From Amblyornis subalaris (Eukaryota > Chordata > Aves > Passeriformes > Ptilonorhynchidae), in the NCBI GenBank assembly GCA_018881555.1, contig JACAXG010000007.1, forward strand, positions 9,924,435 through 9,988,434: a stretch of DNA of 64,000 bases, given 5' to 3'. The notes beneath the pieces were generated by a model, which was not told where the DNA came from, made no database searches, and saw only the letters and a program-made list of their open reading frames with translations. This document shows positions 13,401 to 28,400 of this stretch, one piece after another. The translations under genes and the position numbers were made by a program. Within the stretch, counting starts at the first letter, position 1; the number at the start of each line of letters is the position of its first letter.

Positions 13401-16400
13401 AAAACAATCTTGGGAATTTCTGAAGTTCAAAGNGGCTCAAAGGGATAGCTAGTAACTTGGCCAGGCATATGCTTTGTACTCCATGGAAAAAACAACAAGC
13501 CCCAGGCACCCAAATGGGAACTGATGGAGCACTGGAACTCTACACTTGAGCTGCAGTGCTTTAAAACCAGAAGATGTAACGCTAATGAAGCTTGTACAGA
13601 TTTGAACTGAAAACAGCATTGTTTGAATGTTTTCTTCACATGCAAGTACCAAGTTGTTACCACAATGCAAATTATGTTATTTGGAGACATCTGAACACAG
13701 TCCAGTTATTGGCTATAACCACATATCAAAGGAACAAATAAAAGTAGGGCATACTAAACCACACAAAGCTGATTAGTATTCAGGCAAATTGTAACTTTTT
13801 AAGTAAGGAATAGACAGAGAACAATTCAACAAGGCATTGCACAGATATTTTATTTGGTTTATTTTGGAGGTGGTTTCTCGTTTTTTGTTGTTTTTCTCTC
13901 ATCACACCATATTACACTTCAGACTTCCAGATTTCACAGGTTTGCTTTCAAGCAACACTAAAAAAGAAATCTTACCTTTCTGGCACAGCTTTTACTTCAC
14001 AATAGTCTTCACAACCATTTACATGTGTTGGCTAGTAAAAGAAGTATTTCAAAACATGTTNAAGGACACAGTTACAACACTCACCTACTGCAAATTTTAA
14101 ACAATTAACAATGACATGGANTATTTCTGAAGGGTACTAAGTTCAAAGGAGCACGTAATGAAAGACTTTCCTCTTTTAGACATCTCATTAACCCAAAATA
14201 ACAGAGGACGAGAACACTGAGCACTTGGAAAGATACTCTACTGTAACAAGGCCAAAAAGCTCTATTAAAATAATTCCTGACTCACAGCAGCAGTAGAGTT
14301 ATCTAAGTTTTCCTCAGTTGGCATTTTTTTGTTTCTAATACTTAGAAACCCTTTATGAGGTAAGCTTGATAGTGACAACTTCTGCCTCCTGTCAAGCCAC
14401 AATTCCTATACTGTGGATATCTAACATGACAGGGCTTTACCTCTGAATGACACATACACCTATTTACACCTACAATGAACACCGAGCACAGAACAAGGCA
14501 TTTCCATCCTTCTTTCAGGAAAAACTCTACAAAATCATTTATACTTTTTAGGCCAACTTGCTTTTCCACTGCCGTACTCAGAGAATTTTACTCGTGGCTC
14601 TCCTAGAGCGCGTTGACACAGAGCCAGATTCCTGATTTGATTTTCAGCTCTACTAACTGGACAGAAAGCTGCAAGAGCCAGGATGTGCTGGATAGACAGA
14701 GTTCTGCTGATCTGAAACATGAGACAAAACCTAGGCATCTACTGAGTGATGTAAAACAGGACACACAATAATGGACAGTAAACCACATATGGAAGTTATT
14801 CAAGCTAATGAACTTATCCTAGCAAAAAGCGATAGGAGAACAACTTTCAAACACACATTTTGGACAGTAAAGTCTACACAGCATTCATTTTTATTGTGAC
14901 TGCTTCCCTTCTTTGGGCAGGAATTGAGGAGATTTTTTAGATTAAATGCCTGAAGTAACATTAACTAGGTAGTTTATTACCACCTTTTTGAAAAAAAGCT
15001 GATGGACTTTATAGGACAATGTAAAATAACAATATGCTTTGTTCTCTTACACAGTTAATTTGTGATAATCATATGCTGTTTAAAAAATAAATGTTTGTAC
15101 ACNATTTAAAGCTACTACCAACAATGTTCTCATTTAAAAGACATGTAACGTTATTTCCACAACTTCTATGCCAATAAGGAAAATAACAAATTGAAAGTGC
15201 ATCTGCCAGCTTCTTGCCATCCTACCTCTGAAAAATCTTCAGGTAAAGATGACCCATCACAGTCTGTGTCCTCAGACTTATCCTCTGTCACCTTCCCATT
15301 CATCTCTGCTGAACAGGAAAATCAGGAGATACAGCATGAACACACCAGAAGATGCCCAGGAGATACTCTCTCACAGATGTGAATCCTGTTACACCTGTCT
15401 GGCACTAGACGGTGAATACAGGTGACAGAATAACCAAGAAACATTTTTCAAGTCCCTTTGCTACCAGCATGTCGGAAAAGAGCTCTTACTGTACAGAATA
15501 ATCAGACTTTAGGCTTCTTTATAACTGGAACAGCTGTCATGATAGGTGAGGCTGTTTGCAAAGCTAACAAAGTATCTCTGTCACAGNATAACCGATGGAC
15601 AGGCTGGAGCTACTAAATTATTATGTTGAAATGCCAATAGCTTTNCCACAATTCAGTTACATTTAGACCAGCAGAAGGTCTAAACCAGGATTCTACTCGC
15701 TCTTCATATTAACAAAATGTAACTAGGATATGNCAGATAAAATCTGCCTTGTATCTGTCTGCTGTGGTAGCACCCAGCTGCCATATCTTATGGATTCAAT
15801 TCATCTTCAGTTGCAAAAGACAGGCTGCAAGAAATTGGAAGTACTGGAGCTCCAATGATATTCCTCAGCTGAGATTCTGGCACAGCCAAAACCTCAGTGA
15901 TCCCTGATTTCTAATGCAATGACCAATGACAATAACCAAATGACCTCAAAGTGCATCAAAAGTGCTGACATAATTATAATTTTGGAAGGTGTATCTTGAG
16001 TTTTAGAAGCAACCTCTACAGAAGTAGCAAGTATCTTGCTTGAATTTCTGGAGCATGTATGCATAGTGTGACACCACAAAAAGCTACAAATTCTACTCCT
16101 CACTAAATTTCAGTTAATAACAGTGGAGCTGAGGAGCTGGAATGAAGGAAAAGAAAGGTGTACAGTCAGCAGTAGGTACTAAAAAACCCCAGTCTTTATA
16201 AAAGAGACAAAGCAGGTTGGCAAATTGTTTGGTTTTGAGATATCTCAACACATTTCCAAGTTGTGCAATCTGCAGTCAATGGGATGTTGAAATGCTCCAG
16301 CATGCCAACATGACTGCAGCTGCAGGACCAGGTACCTAAACAACATGAATTTCACTCAAGAGATTACTCCAAAATAGGATTCATTTTCCCAGATTACTTA

Positions 16401-19400
16401 AAGCAAAATCCAGATGCTGTGCTTTTTAATGGCTCATGTTACCTGGCAGGTGATTTTCTGATGCAGCCTTCTTGAGATGCAGAAGACTCTGAGCCTCTGA
16501 AGTCGCATTATTCCGATTTAAGAGGTTCTGGGCTTCCTCATCTACGACATCCAACAGATACTGGACAACTTCATTGTGGTCATCCTCATCATAATACTCA
16601 TCATCTGGAACCTCTGTTCCTGAAGACAAAAATGATAAGTATAGGGCGATCTGGGAAAATAAATTAAAGGGGTGGACACATGGCATTATCTCCAGCTGTT
16701 ACCATGGCCTTCATTTCTCTCTAACATAGAATCCTATTTCTATAAAACTACTTTCAACATCAACTAACTCCTCTAAAGCAAAGCACATGAGATGATCTTG
16801 GAGATTATCTTCTAAAATTGACTGCCAGCCAACATTGACTTATTTCAGCACATTCAACAACGCCACTATTCTCTTGTACTTGTACACTGAAAACAGAATA
16901 ATGCTGTCCCCATCTCACCTCCTCTTACCTGATTTGTCAATGTGTTTAGAAAAATCTGACATCTGATCGGTAAATCCAAGGGAAGGTGCATCTCCCGGTC
17001 CTGACAGATTCATTAGTCCTTTTGTGTGATGGATATTGTTTTCCGTATTTCCCTGAGAAGGTCCTAGGATGCCATTGCCATTGATCTAAGAAAGCAAAGA
17101 ACAGCACAAATCAACTGCTAAAGAGCCTGGCAGTCTGTTGAAGCAGCAACCAACCACTAAAAAGCTCTCTTCTATCCTCAGCAACTGATAAATAAAAGCC
17201 AATATCGTATCATATCAAAGCCAATTCATATCATACTCCCATCTGAGATAGATAAGTGATGGGCAGGAAGCTTTCAGGCGTGTTAGAAGTTTCACATTGA
17301 AAGAGCAAAAAACAAAATTTAAAGCAACTAAGAAAAAAACCTACATGATGATGATGCAGCAGCTTCTACAAGAGAACATGTAGCAGTATTTAACATTAGT
17401 ATAACCTCTACAAAATGTATGCAAGCTTCAATACTTTTGGTCCCACAACACAAGATTTCTCAGAAAAAAGTAAGGGGAAACAAAGAAAGAAAACCACCTA
17501 GAAAATGTAACATGCAAACATCTGCAAAACTGTGGGCTGGAGTTTTCTGGATCATAGCCTTGCACCCTTCTCTTAAGACAATTTGTGTTTCAACAAAGCA
17601 GTGCCAAAGAAAGAGTAGATCAATTCAAAAAACTTGCATATTTATTATGATCACTGCTTATTCAGGTCAACTGACAAGTGGGTTTGTATGCTTCGATTAA
17701 CGGATTGTTTCACTTATTTATTTATAAAAGTGTGTACAGTAGATTCTTTTCTCTGGTTAATGATAATAGGCACCATAGAGGAATATTTACCTTGGGCCCA
17801 TAAGCATCAGTTGTCTTTTCTGTTTTATCACAGGGATCACCACAGGAACACCCTAAACAAAAAAGGGGAAAAAACAACAACCTTTTCTCAGAAATTAAAT
17901 TAGCCCCCATCAATTATTTTTATAAAAGAAAGAAGGTATTTAATACTATGTTAGGACGTGAGTAGCATTTCTGCCTGCCTGGTTTCTGTGCATTGCCAAC
18001 TTACATCTGACTGACTACACTCCACATAATGGTTTTTTGAATGTTGTATTTAATGGGATCAGAAAGCATGAATGCTAATACAAGTAACCAACTCTGAGCA
18101 AAGAGAAATGTCGATAAATAGTTTAACAACTTACAGTGGAAACATACACCTTTGGGAACAGGGTTGGGTCCCTTTTCCTCAAAATGTACGAGATGCAGCC
18201 CCACAAACACCTGTCATTGACTCCTTTTTTTTTTAAAAACATCATCTGCCATCTGGGTCCTTGTTCAAAGGGACCTCTCACTTCTTGGTAAAGAAAAGAA
18301 TGACACTGATATCAGAGATCACTGCCTACCCTAGATGTACCATTATGAGGATTACAAATGAGAACAAGTAAAAGCAGTAGATGCTATACACCCAGTTACC
18401 AGGGAAGTGCTGGAATTTCATATAAATTATGCTTTTACAAATGAAGAAACCTGTAGATCAAACAAATGCCGAGTAACCTTGCATCTTGACCTATGTCATG
18501 ACCTATGTATGGCAAGTCATCTGCAGGAAGGGGGTTTTAAGTGGGATCTTCCAAGATTTGGTTAAAGGGCTTGTTCCCAATGAATATCTTGATTACATTT
18601 ATTGAAACAAAACAAGTACCATACTTGGAAAATATGTGAGCAACACTCAACTGTAAGAGTTGCGATAATCTCATTAGGTGAGATAAATTAACTTACCTGG
18701 ATACATTAAAGGAAGCATGAAAAACAAGACTATGATGAATCAAGACAAATGCAAAATGCCACATTTCAAAGAAAAAGCAAATGCTTAAGATGGTAAATAA
18801 CTGCATAAGCAGCTGCTCTGCAGAGACACAAAAGTAGGTGGTAAAGGAGTCTAAGTGAGTGAATAAGGAACCATTTAGCAAAAGAAGTTAAATCTCACTC
18901 AGGTTTTACGAACAGAGGTGCTGTCTACACAACCCTGGAAATAATTCCTCCTGTCTGTTTGGCACTTGTGAGCCTCACCAAATGCCATGTGTGAGATCAG
19001 AACCACCACTGGAAAGGAGCAATAAAATCAATTTGGGCTCCTTTGGTCTTGAAAAAGAGAAGACCACTGAGAGACTTGAAGCTCTTTCCAGTGTAACAAA
19101 TCATCACTTTTATGCCTGGACACAACATCATCATTATTATTAATAACAATTATGATAATCAACTGGTTTGTTTTTTTAGGCTCAATATTAGACTTTCTAA
19201 AATGTGTGAGAAATGGAATCATAAAGATAGTACTGTTGAATCTCTTCTCATGGAGCTTTTAGAGGAAAGATCAAGCAAACACCTGTTGGAGCTGGTCACA
19301 ATAAGCTGGACTAGGATAGTGCCCATATCAGTTCCTTTGTTTTTACAAACATTTGCATTTCCCTTGCCATGAGTAAGCAGGCAAATCTTACCATTAGCTT

Positions 19401-22400
19401 TCACTGGCCGTGGATTTGAGTATTCTGGGCTTTTGGATTTTGGGAACACTGCATGACCATCTCTATGAAAAGAAATGTTTACGGAAATACTTGTTAAAAA
19501 GATCATCACGGTAATCATCAGATATCAATGTAAATAGTACTACTGGTAAAACTGCTGATCATTCCAAATCAGCTTGGTGTCATTTGCAAACTGACTGAGG
19601 ACGCATCCAATCCCCTCTTCCATATCATCAATAAAGAGATTAAACAGGACTGGCCCCAACANTGAGCCTTGGGGAACCCCACTAGCACCATTCACCACCA
19701 CTCTCTCACTCCAGCCAGTTTTTAACCCAGCCAAGAGAGCACCTGTCCAAGCCATGGGCTGCCAGCTTCTCTGAGAGAATGCAGTGGGAGACAGTATAAA
19801 GGCTTTGCTGAAGTCCAGGCAGAAGCAGACACATCCACAGCCTTCCCCTCATCCACTAGATGTGGCACCCAGTCATGAAAGCAGATCAGGTTGGTCAGGC
19901 ACGACCTGCCTTTCCTGAACCCCTGCTGGCTGGGCCTGATCCCTGTGGCTATCTTACTGTGTGATCACACTCAAGACAATCTGTTCAATAACCTTCCTCA
20001 GCACCAAGGTCAGGCTTGACAAGGCTGCAGTTCCCTCAATCCTCCTTCCAACCCTTCTTGCAGATGGGCATCACATGGGCCAGTCTCCAGTCACCTGGGA
20101 CCTCCCTGGGGAGGCAAGGCTGATGATAAATGATGGAGAGCAGCTGGACAAGCTCTCCCACCAGCTCCCTCAGTGCCCTTGAGTGAATCCCATGCGGCCC
20201 CACAGACCTGTGAGTGTCCAAGTGCCACAGCAGGTCACTGACTAATTCCTCCTGGACTGCAGGGGGTCTATTTGAACACTTGTAGCTCATAGCTGGACAC
20301 AGCCTTGTGTTCCCAAGAAACACAAAGCACAGTAAGTACCAACTACCCTTGTGCTCCACTGCAGCACAAAAACTGTGAATTTACAGACCCCTTCTGTGAC
20401 ATCAATCCTCAGTAACATACCACCTACTGCCACTGTGCTGAATTTCCTGTCATACTAGGAACAGGTTTTACCCGTATACTCACAGAGTCATGCAAGAAAA
20501 AGTACAGGGAAGCATTTGCTTCCAGAACATACCTGGTTGCTTTGAGCACCACTGTTGGAAGGTAGGTTTCCAGCATTCTTTTGGCTTCTTTCAGAGTCAT
20601 TCCTTGTGTGCTTACTCCATTAATGTAATGGATAATATCTAGTACATGGAGACTCTCCTCTCTGGCAGCAACCGACCTGGGGAGAATGTCACTAATATAC
20701 ACAACTTGATAAAGGCTGTCATGGCCTCCTGATAAGGACAAACCTTCGCAGGAAAAGAGGGAGAAAAAATACAAGTCAAACTTTCTTTGTAACTGAAGGG
20801 GACAATCTCGATTTAGGGCAAAAAGCAGAGTAATTCTGTGTTACCTAGCTCCTCCTTATGGCACGTTAGTGTAATGTCAGGCAGTAAATGAGGCATCACT
20901 GGCATCTTTGGTAACTCCAGAACACGCCCTAGCACTAATCTGACAGTCCTTGGAGCAGCACGGAGAAAGTTCACCGCATCAGTATGGCTCATGTTAGTGA
21001 CATCGATGTCATTAACCTGCAAAAACAAAAGCAACAGAGGTGTCCTTGTTAGGTTCCAACAAAGACAGCATTACTGAGGAAGCATTTATTGCTGTTCCTC
21101 AAGTGCTATCAAATCGTGCCTCTCAGAAGGTGCAGGCCTTTGTTCTTTAACCGCATTTGATTCGGCCCACAACACAATTTTTTTTTTTTTGGACCCAAAG
21201 TTGTCCTTTTCATGCGAAGCCCCTATCTGAAAACATGGATTCTCTCACTTTTATCAGTCTGTCTCCAGGTCGCAGTCTCCCATCGCTTTTGGCAGGATCC
21301 TGAACAATGTCATGGATGTAGCAGCCAACACTGTCATTACCTTTGGTCACTGTAAAACCCAGACTGCCCTTTTCTGACTTTGTCATTGTGACTCGGAGCT
21401 CCACTTCCTAGGGGGAGAAAACATCACTTTACAACACAGACAACCAGAAGCAATAGGAATGTTTTACTGAATTTAAGATAGCTGGAAGCAGACAACTCAT
21501 TTACCTGTTGATTTAAGTGGGACACAAGCCTGGACAGTACCAGGACATGCTTCTTAGCAGGCTCAGCTCAGCTGCTTCAAGTGAGCATTTCTACTGAGTT
21601 CAGACAGAACCGAGTAATGCTTTGCACGGAGCTAAGTTTGGGCCAAAGGCTTATGAATGAAACAAAATTGTGAAGGCACATGTCAGAAGCGACACCTTAT
21701 TTTACCTCCATTTAGCTGCCTTATACAAAAAAGGCTCTGTATTTTAAAATCTCTCAACACATCTGTAATTATTCAGAACAAAGTAAGTGAACGTATTTTC
21801 CTGCACTGAGATCCAATACCACAGTTTATCTTGAAACCGAACACACGGACATGTTTTGCCCTTTTTAAATGTGCATTCATTTCGATTTGAAAGACATGGA
21901 TCTGTCTCATTTGCATTAAAAAAAAATCACAAAGCATCAGGAAGGATGGAGAAAGACTTCTGATGAAGGGACTAAGAAAAATACAGTTTGTTTCTTGTCA
22001 AAATAGAGTATGGGCTAGAACAGCTTTGTAACCTGGAAGACTCTCAAAACTGGGACATATCAAGACTCAATTTTAGTTTTTTTCAATCTTTGAACAGGTT
22101 ATGGGAGGATATGGAAGCAGAAGTCCCTTCTGATACAAAAGATATTTCTATGGTGTCAAGCAGCTTTCTCAGAAGAGCCTCAAAAATATGCTCCATCATG
22201 CAGCAGAGCAGAAAGTCTTTGGGTTTCATAGTTATAAATGCAGCAAAGAACAGGGTCTCCCGATGTCCTTGATGCCTCAATTTATTCTCTGACCCCTGAA
22301 CAACCACCTAAAACCAAAAGGGCAGAATTAAGATACCTGCCATTTGAGCTCCCTCTGAATGTATGTTTTAGAGGTAGGTAAATATTTAATGCCAAATTTT

Positions 22401-25400
22401 CCAGGATGAAATGACCCATGAAATGGACATATACACATCTACCTATGTACACATGGATGCCTCCACATTCACAGAGGGAAATGTATCAACTCCTCGAGAA
22501 TCCTGACAGAAAATGCCTGCAGACACTGGTATGAGCAGCTGCAGTTCATTGGTTGCAAATGACACTTGTATGTGCCATTTGCAAGGCACACGCCCAGGTT
22601 AGTGTAAGTATAACCTACAACTATCCCATCTGTATTTACAGATGTAAATGTGCCTAACTTCTATCCGGTCACTCCCAATATCATGGCTAAAACCACCACA
22701 GCAGGAGCAGGACTCTTACGCTACTCAAAGACAGAAATAGTAACTTACTGGCTCATATTCTTCAGTATTTTTTTCCAGCTGGGTGAGCAATGAATCCAGT
22801 TCTCCCAGGTGTGGAGTCAGCTCAGAGACAGGGGTAGCATAACAGTCATTTATTAAAACGGATGTGGTAACATCAGGGACAGTTCTACAGGTTGGGATCA
22901 CTGGCAAATCCAATGGCAGGTCACTACAGATAAACCAGAAGAAAAAAACCAAAACAAGAATTAGAACCATGTGGCTGTGACTCAGAAGTTTATATATGGA
23001 CCAATATTGACTTTACACAGATCTAAAAAGCAAACAAAAAAAAGTATTTCTATGAACAGATCCAAGAAACTATTCTTGCAAACATTTCTGCAGTATTATG
23101 AGGATTATTATCATCAGCATACCTGTCCTCAAGCTCTGCCTTGCTGGGAGCCTCTTGATCAGGGTAGAGGATGGTGCGAACAGCGTCCTTCTGACCAGCG
23201 TGTGCCTCATACTGACTCTGTGCCCGTGCCTCAGCTTCACCCNAGCTTTGGTACAGGGCAGAACTCCAGCCAAGGCCCACCTGTGCTGCCGAGTCCACCA
23301 CCTCCTCATCACCACTTCTGCTGCTGTCACTGTAGCTGTCTCTTCTGGAGGGAGATTTTAACCTTTTCTTGCTCAGATCAGTAGTTTCATTTTCATCTGA
23401 GCTGTCACCTTGTTCTCCATTTGATGGACCAGGAACTTCTCTGCTGACCTCTGGAAAAACTTGCTGGGGGGAATGGATGGGAGTCTACAGAAAGCAAAAA
23501 CATTTAATTCATCATAATCCAGTTCTGATGACAAAAGAAAGTTTCAAAGACTGCATAAAATTACCAAAAACAAGGAGTCAGTGACTACTGACTGAACTGT
23601 GTAAACATAGCACAGTTTCACAGAGTTCAATGCATGGAAATGTATACTGCTAACACCCTGCAAATTCATCTAAGGAAAACAAAAATACTTTTGCCTTTAG
23701 CTTCAAAAAGCCTCCTGACAGAAGCTTTTAAGCTATGCCCAACAGTCATCTATGCAACTACCAGGAAATCTCTTCCAACCAGAAGCTGAGGCTCACAGAG
23801 CAACTGAAGTCAAACCAACCTCACACAGGATGGAAACACAGAAGCTTTCAACCAAAAAGCTACATAACAGACTACAAAAACTAAGATAATTTATGCCAAA
23901 TGGCAACCTATTAACTCCCAGAGAATGAAGAACAGTTTTACCAATGATCACGTATTTCCAAGAATGATGTCAGCTAGCAGACAGACAAGGTTTAAAAGCT
24001 TCATTTATGCTTTCATGGCCCAATTCTTGTGTACATGAACACACCAATCTGTGATAATGTTATCAACAAAAATTTTGGCTTTCCTCTTCTTTTAATATAT
24101 GTACTGTTTTATTAAAGTTATTCCACATGACGAACAGGTTTATTACAGGGGTAGTTATTTCTATTATTAGTTTGCTCAGTTCCTTATCTCTTACTCCAGT
24201 TTTAACCCCTCTTTAAATCTGTATTTGTATCTTTCAGTTTCTCTCATCAGACTTGAATGATTCTATTGCTTGAAAATAATATTAAAATAACTCAGGATCA
24301 CAGAATCATGGAGCATCCTGAGATGGAAGGAACCCATGAGGATCATCCAAGTTCAGCTCCTGGCCCTGCACAGGACAGCCTCAGGAATCACACCTTGTGT
24401 CTGAGAGCCTTGTGCAAACACTTCTTGAATTCTGTCAAGCTTGGTGCTGTGATGACTTCCCTGGGGAACTTAAACTGAAGACCTGTCTCCATTAGTTTTA
24501 CACTTTCCTGTATTATGGAAAGCGTAATTTTCAGGCAATTTGTCTTCTACATTCTCTTTTGCTGAAACACATTTAATTTCCACTTCTCCCAAGTATCCTA
24601 AAACGGCCTTCTGTGCTTTCAGTTTATCTATTGGAGCATTTTGAAAATATTCTTTGGGACACCTCTAATTTCCAGTAGGTAAATATGACAACCTTTTCCC
24701 TGTTTTTACATCCATCAACACCAGACAAATTGGTGTTTTGCAGAATATCCTTCACAGCATCACATAAATATCCAAATTATATTTTATATCAATTTCAAAA
24801 CATCAGGCTGCAAAGAAACCTCTGCTCCAGAAACACTGTATTAAACTAATTTGTCATGTCTTAAGCCACAAAATGGAGGAAAAAAAATTTAAAGCCACGC
24901 ATGCCTTTAACATTTCCACAAAATGTTTAGTGCACTCCTAGGGGATTCATTCCAAGAACCACGTTTCTGTGAGCACTCTCCCCGTTTTTCCATCTGCATC
25001 TTGCATTTAACTAACTCACTCACCAGACTGAATAAATGAACTTTAAATAGCAAGTAATTTTAAAAAAATCACATGCCATGCACCTTACCAGCAATGAAGG
25101 ATCGATGTCTGGTAGTATTCCAGATGGTGGCCGGCAAAGGAGAAGAGAGACCTCTGGAGACGTTCCCCTCAGAGCAGAGATGACTTCCTATGGCCACAGT
25201 GGGATTCATTGTTAGATGCAGACTTGCAGGACTACCACAGTACGAGTTTCACTACTAGAGATACAAACCTGCTGGGATAAACCCTTCAGCGATGCCCCGT
25301 TCACTTTCAGAATGACATCCCCGATTTCTATTTGCCCACTTTCTGCGGCTGGCTGCCCAGGGAAGAGCTTCTTCACCCTCACAATAGTTGATCCCAGTTG

Positions 25401-28400
25401 CTCTGGGGTGAGGTTATCTTCACGGCAGAAACTGAACCCGAGGCCTGAGCTATTCTTCAACAGCTTTACCTCAAATGTGTTCTCTGCAAAAGAAACAAAC
25501 TTGTTATTCCCTACAGCACACTGGCCATGAAAAAAGTGTCGGGTGCTCTTATTCCAGACATGTGCAATCTCCCCCTTACAGGGTTCTTTCACTGTATTGA
25601 ACAGAAGTGTTATCTAAAAGATNCCTCCAAGTTAAAGAGGACAAAAATCTGATCACAACTTCTCAGTCTGCTCGCGTGCCCTGACAACGTCAATATACAG
25701 AAAGGCGGGGTGTAGATTCCTACCAGCACCATTCCCATCCTAAGAATTGAAGAAAAAATATTATGAAAACTAGAGGATGCTTTGACAGTTAAGACAATTG
25801 TTCTATGTGACCTGACCTGCAGTGACAAAGCTGTAATCTTTGGCATTTGTAGATTCTGTTGCTGGCTTCTCCTGCGGCTCGCACTGCCCCACCTGATTTG
25901 GGGGCGTGCACTGTGGTGTCACTGGAGCATGAGCCTTGGCCCCTGAAAGCTGGCCTTTTTCCAACAGCAGATGCACCACCTACAGAGACAAAACGTTCTC
26001 CAGGTTAGCTGGCAACACTCATAGAGATAGCACAGTCTAGAGTACATGTTTCCTTGTAACTTGTCAGGGGCCAAAGTCTTACAGCAGCAAATCTTATAGA
26101 CACTCCCCTCCCCATATATATCTTTCATTTGTTCCTTATTTTTTAAGGGCTGTTACACGACAACCTCCAAAATACACNAATGGACTTGCAAGGTACTTGC
26201 CAAGAGCAAGAAAGGGTTTTCTTCCAATGAAGCTGTCAGGGTGTTAAGTGTCAAAGATAGTGTCATTTGCACATTTGTNCAGGGAATAAAGTTAAAAGCA
26301 CTTTATAAAGTGAACACAAACAGTAGTCCTTAGCAGTTCTGAATGTGTACAGTCACTGGCTATTTTCAGGTGTGTCAGGAAGCCAAGGAGTCTCAGAAAC
26401 CACACTTAAAGTAACCATGACACTGGGCGCTGGGGAGAATTCCAGTCTTGAGGTTCCTTTTTTCACCCATGGAGAACTGGTTTACTACAGACAGGAGCAG
26501 AACCAGCAGCCACTTACCTGCCCAGTGTTTCTCAGTGTTTCAACAGCTTGTTTATGGGTAGCACCTTCCAAACTAATCCCATTGACAGAGAGCACGCGGT
26601 CACCTACATTAAGAAAAAGTAGGCAGAGCATCACCTATAAAACATCTGTGACACACAGAGACCTTCTTCAAGTCTCAGCCGAGCAGGACAGTTATTTATG
26701 CAAATTATCCCTCCCCTTCGTACTCTGAGTCAGGAAGAGAACTTTGCAATTGAACTGTAAGGTTGGATTCAAAGGTCTTTCCCAATCTAAATGATTCTGT
26801 GGGATAATCCCATGTTAAAACTAGTGTCATCAGAATGATAGCCTGTCACAAAGATCAGACTCTTTATTTAAAACAAATCTTAGTTTACAGTGGGAATTCT
26901 CACTTTTGTGAAGAATGTGGCCTGGCTTACAAACAAGAAGAGCCATAACANTCACAGCATTTTCTGTACTGAGTTGCCAGGCATGCCAAGGAAGAAGGCC
27001 ACAACTAATACAAAGCCCTCTCTCTCCATGCCTGGAACAGGGAAGCGTTCTCCATTAACATAGGCTGCTTTAGAAAATAAAATCCCACAGCCTATCTCCT
27101 CTTTTTCCCCTCTACAACCTCAGCACTGCTGGTTCTGCAGTTGTTCTACACTATTTTTTTAATCTTCACCTGCAGAATTAGCCATTAAGGCAAATATTTA
27201 ATGTGACAAACTGNGACAGCTTGGAAAAACGGCTCTTCTTCCCAGTGAACAAGGTACAATGACAGGAGGCAAACAGAGTGCTAGTTTCCAGGCCACAGGA
27301 TATTGTCAAGTCCACCACAGACAGTTCTCTGCCCTTTTTTCACATTAAGAGTCCCCTCTGAAAGAATGGCAATACTACCTTTTTCTATTCTGCCATCTGC
27401 TTCAGCAGCTCCCTTGGGAATAATCGCTTTCACATAAATACCACCATGCCTTATGCTAGTATTTACACCACCCTAAACAGAAAGTAAAAATAGGATTGTT
27501 AGTCTTTTTGCAGTTAGAATACTTAGTAATTAAACACAGTGTCACACAAGGAAAACTGTACTTAGGAAGCATTTGGACTACTGGCATGTAGGAAAACCAG
27601 ACAAACTATCAAAACCAAAATGTTAAATCAAGCATGTTCTTTNCAGTCATGCAATCTGCTACAAATGAAGTTGGGGTAGGAAGATTGTAAAAAGACAATG
27701 CATCAGAGTGCAGATGCATAAGACACAAATAAATGTCCTTCAGCAGAAACACGTCTGCATTATGTTGGACTTTACATGCTTGCATGCACACCAAAGCTCA
27801 GAGATGTGCAAGATCACAGCATGCCAAAGCAGGAGATGCACACCCATGCAGTGTCCTACTCCAATACAACTTCTCTGATGTAAAAGGAAAGTAGGGAGTG
27901 CTGCTTTCTCTCANCTCAGACAAGTCTGAAGGTCTAAGCTGTAAAAAACTGCTCAAGCGGAGCTGACATTGGTTTTGGAGGGCCTTAACCTTTCTGTTGA
28001 TTGCAGTGGGGGTTGGACTAGATGATCTTTAAATGTCCCTTCCATCCTAAACCATGGTGTGATTCTGNCTCACTGCTGCTCCACAAACTTGGAGGGAAGA
28101 GGAAGACCAACAGTGTGTTAANGTCCACTCCCAAAGCACACAGTGTTTACATGTGAAAACTTAACCCTCAGTCAACTGCACACCTCATCACCACTCTACA
28201 GGAGAGCAGTGCAGGGGCAGAATGGAGGCTGGGAAAGCAAAGGTCAATGAAGACACTCCTTGGTCACCCCTTAAGGGAAATCTTTGCATTGGTTGGCATC
28301 TTCTAACATCTACAAAGCCAATGCAAGCATACAGCAGGCCTGATGCTACCCAGGAACCGACTCCTGCTCAGCCTATGGTCTTCCAACCATCTCAAGCTAC

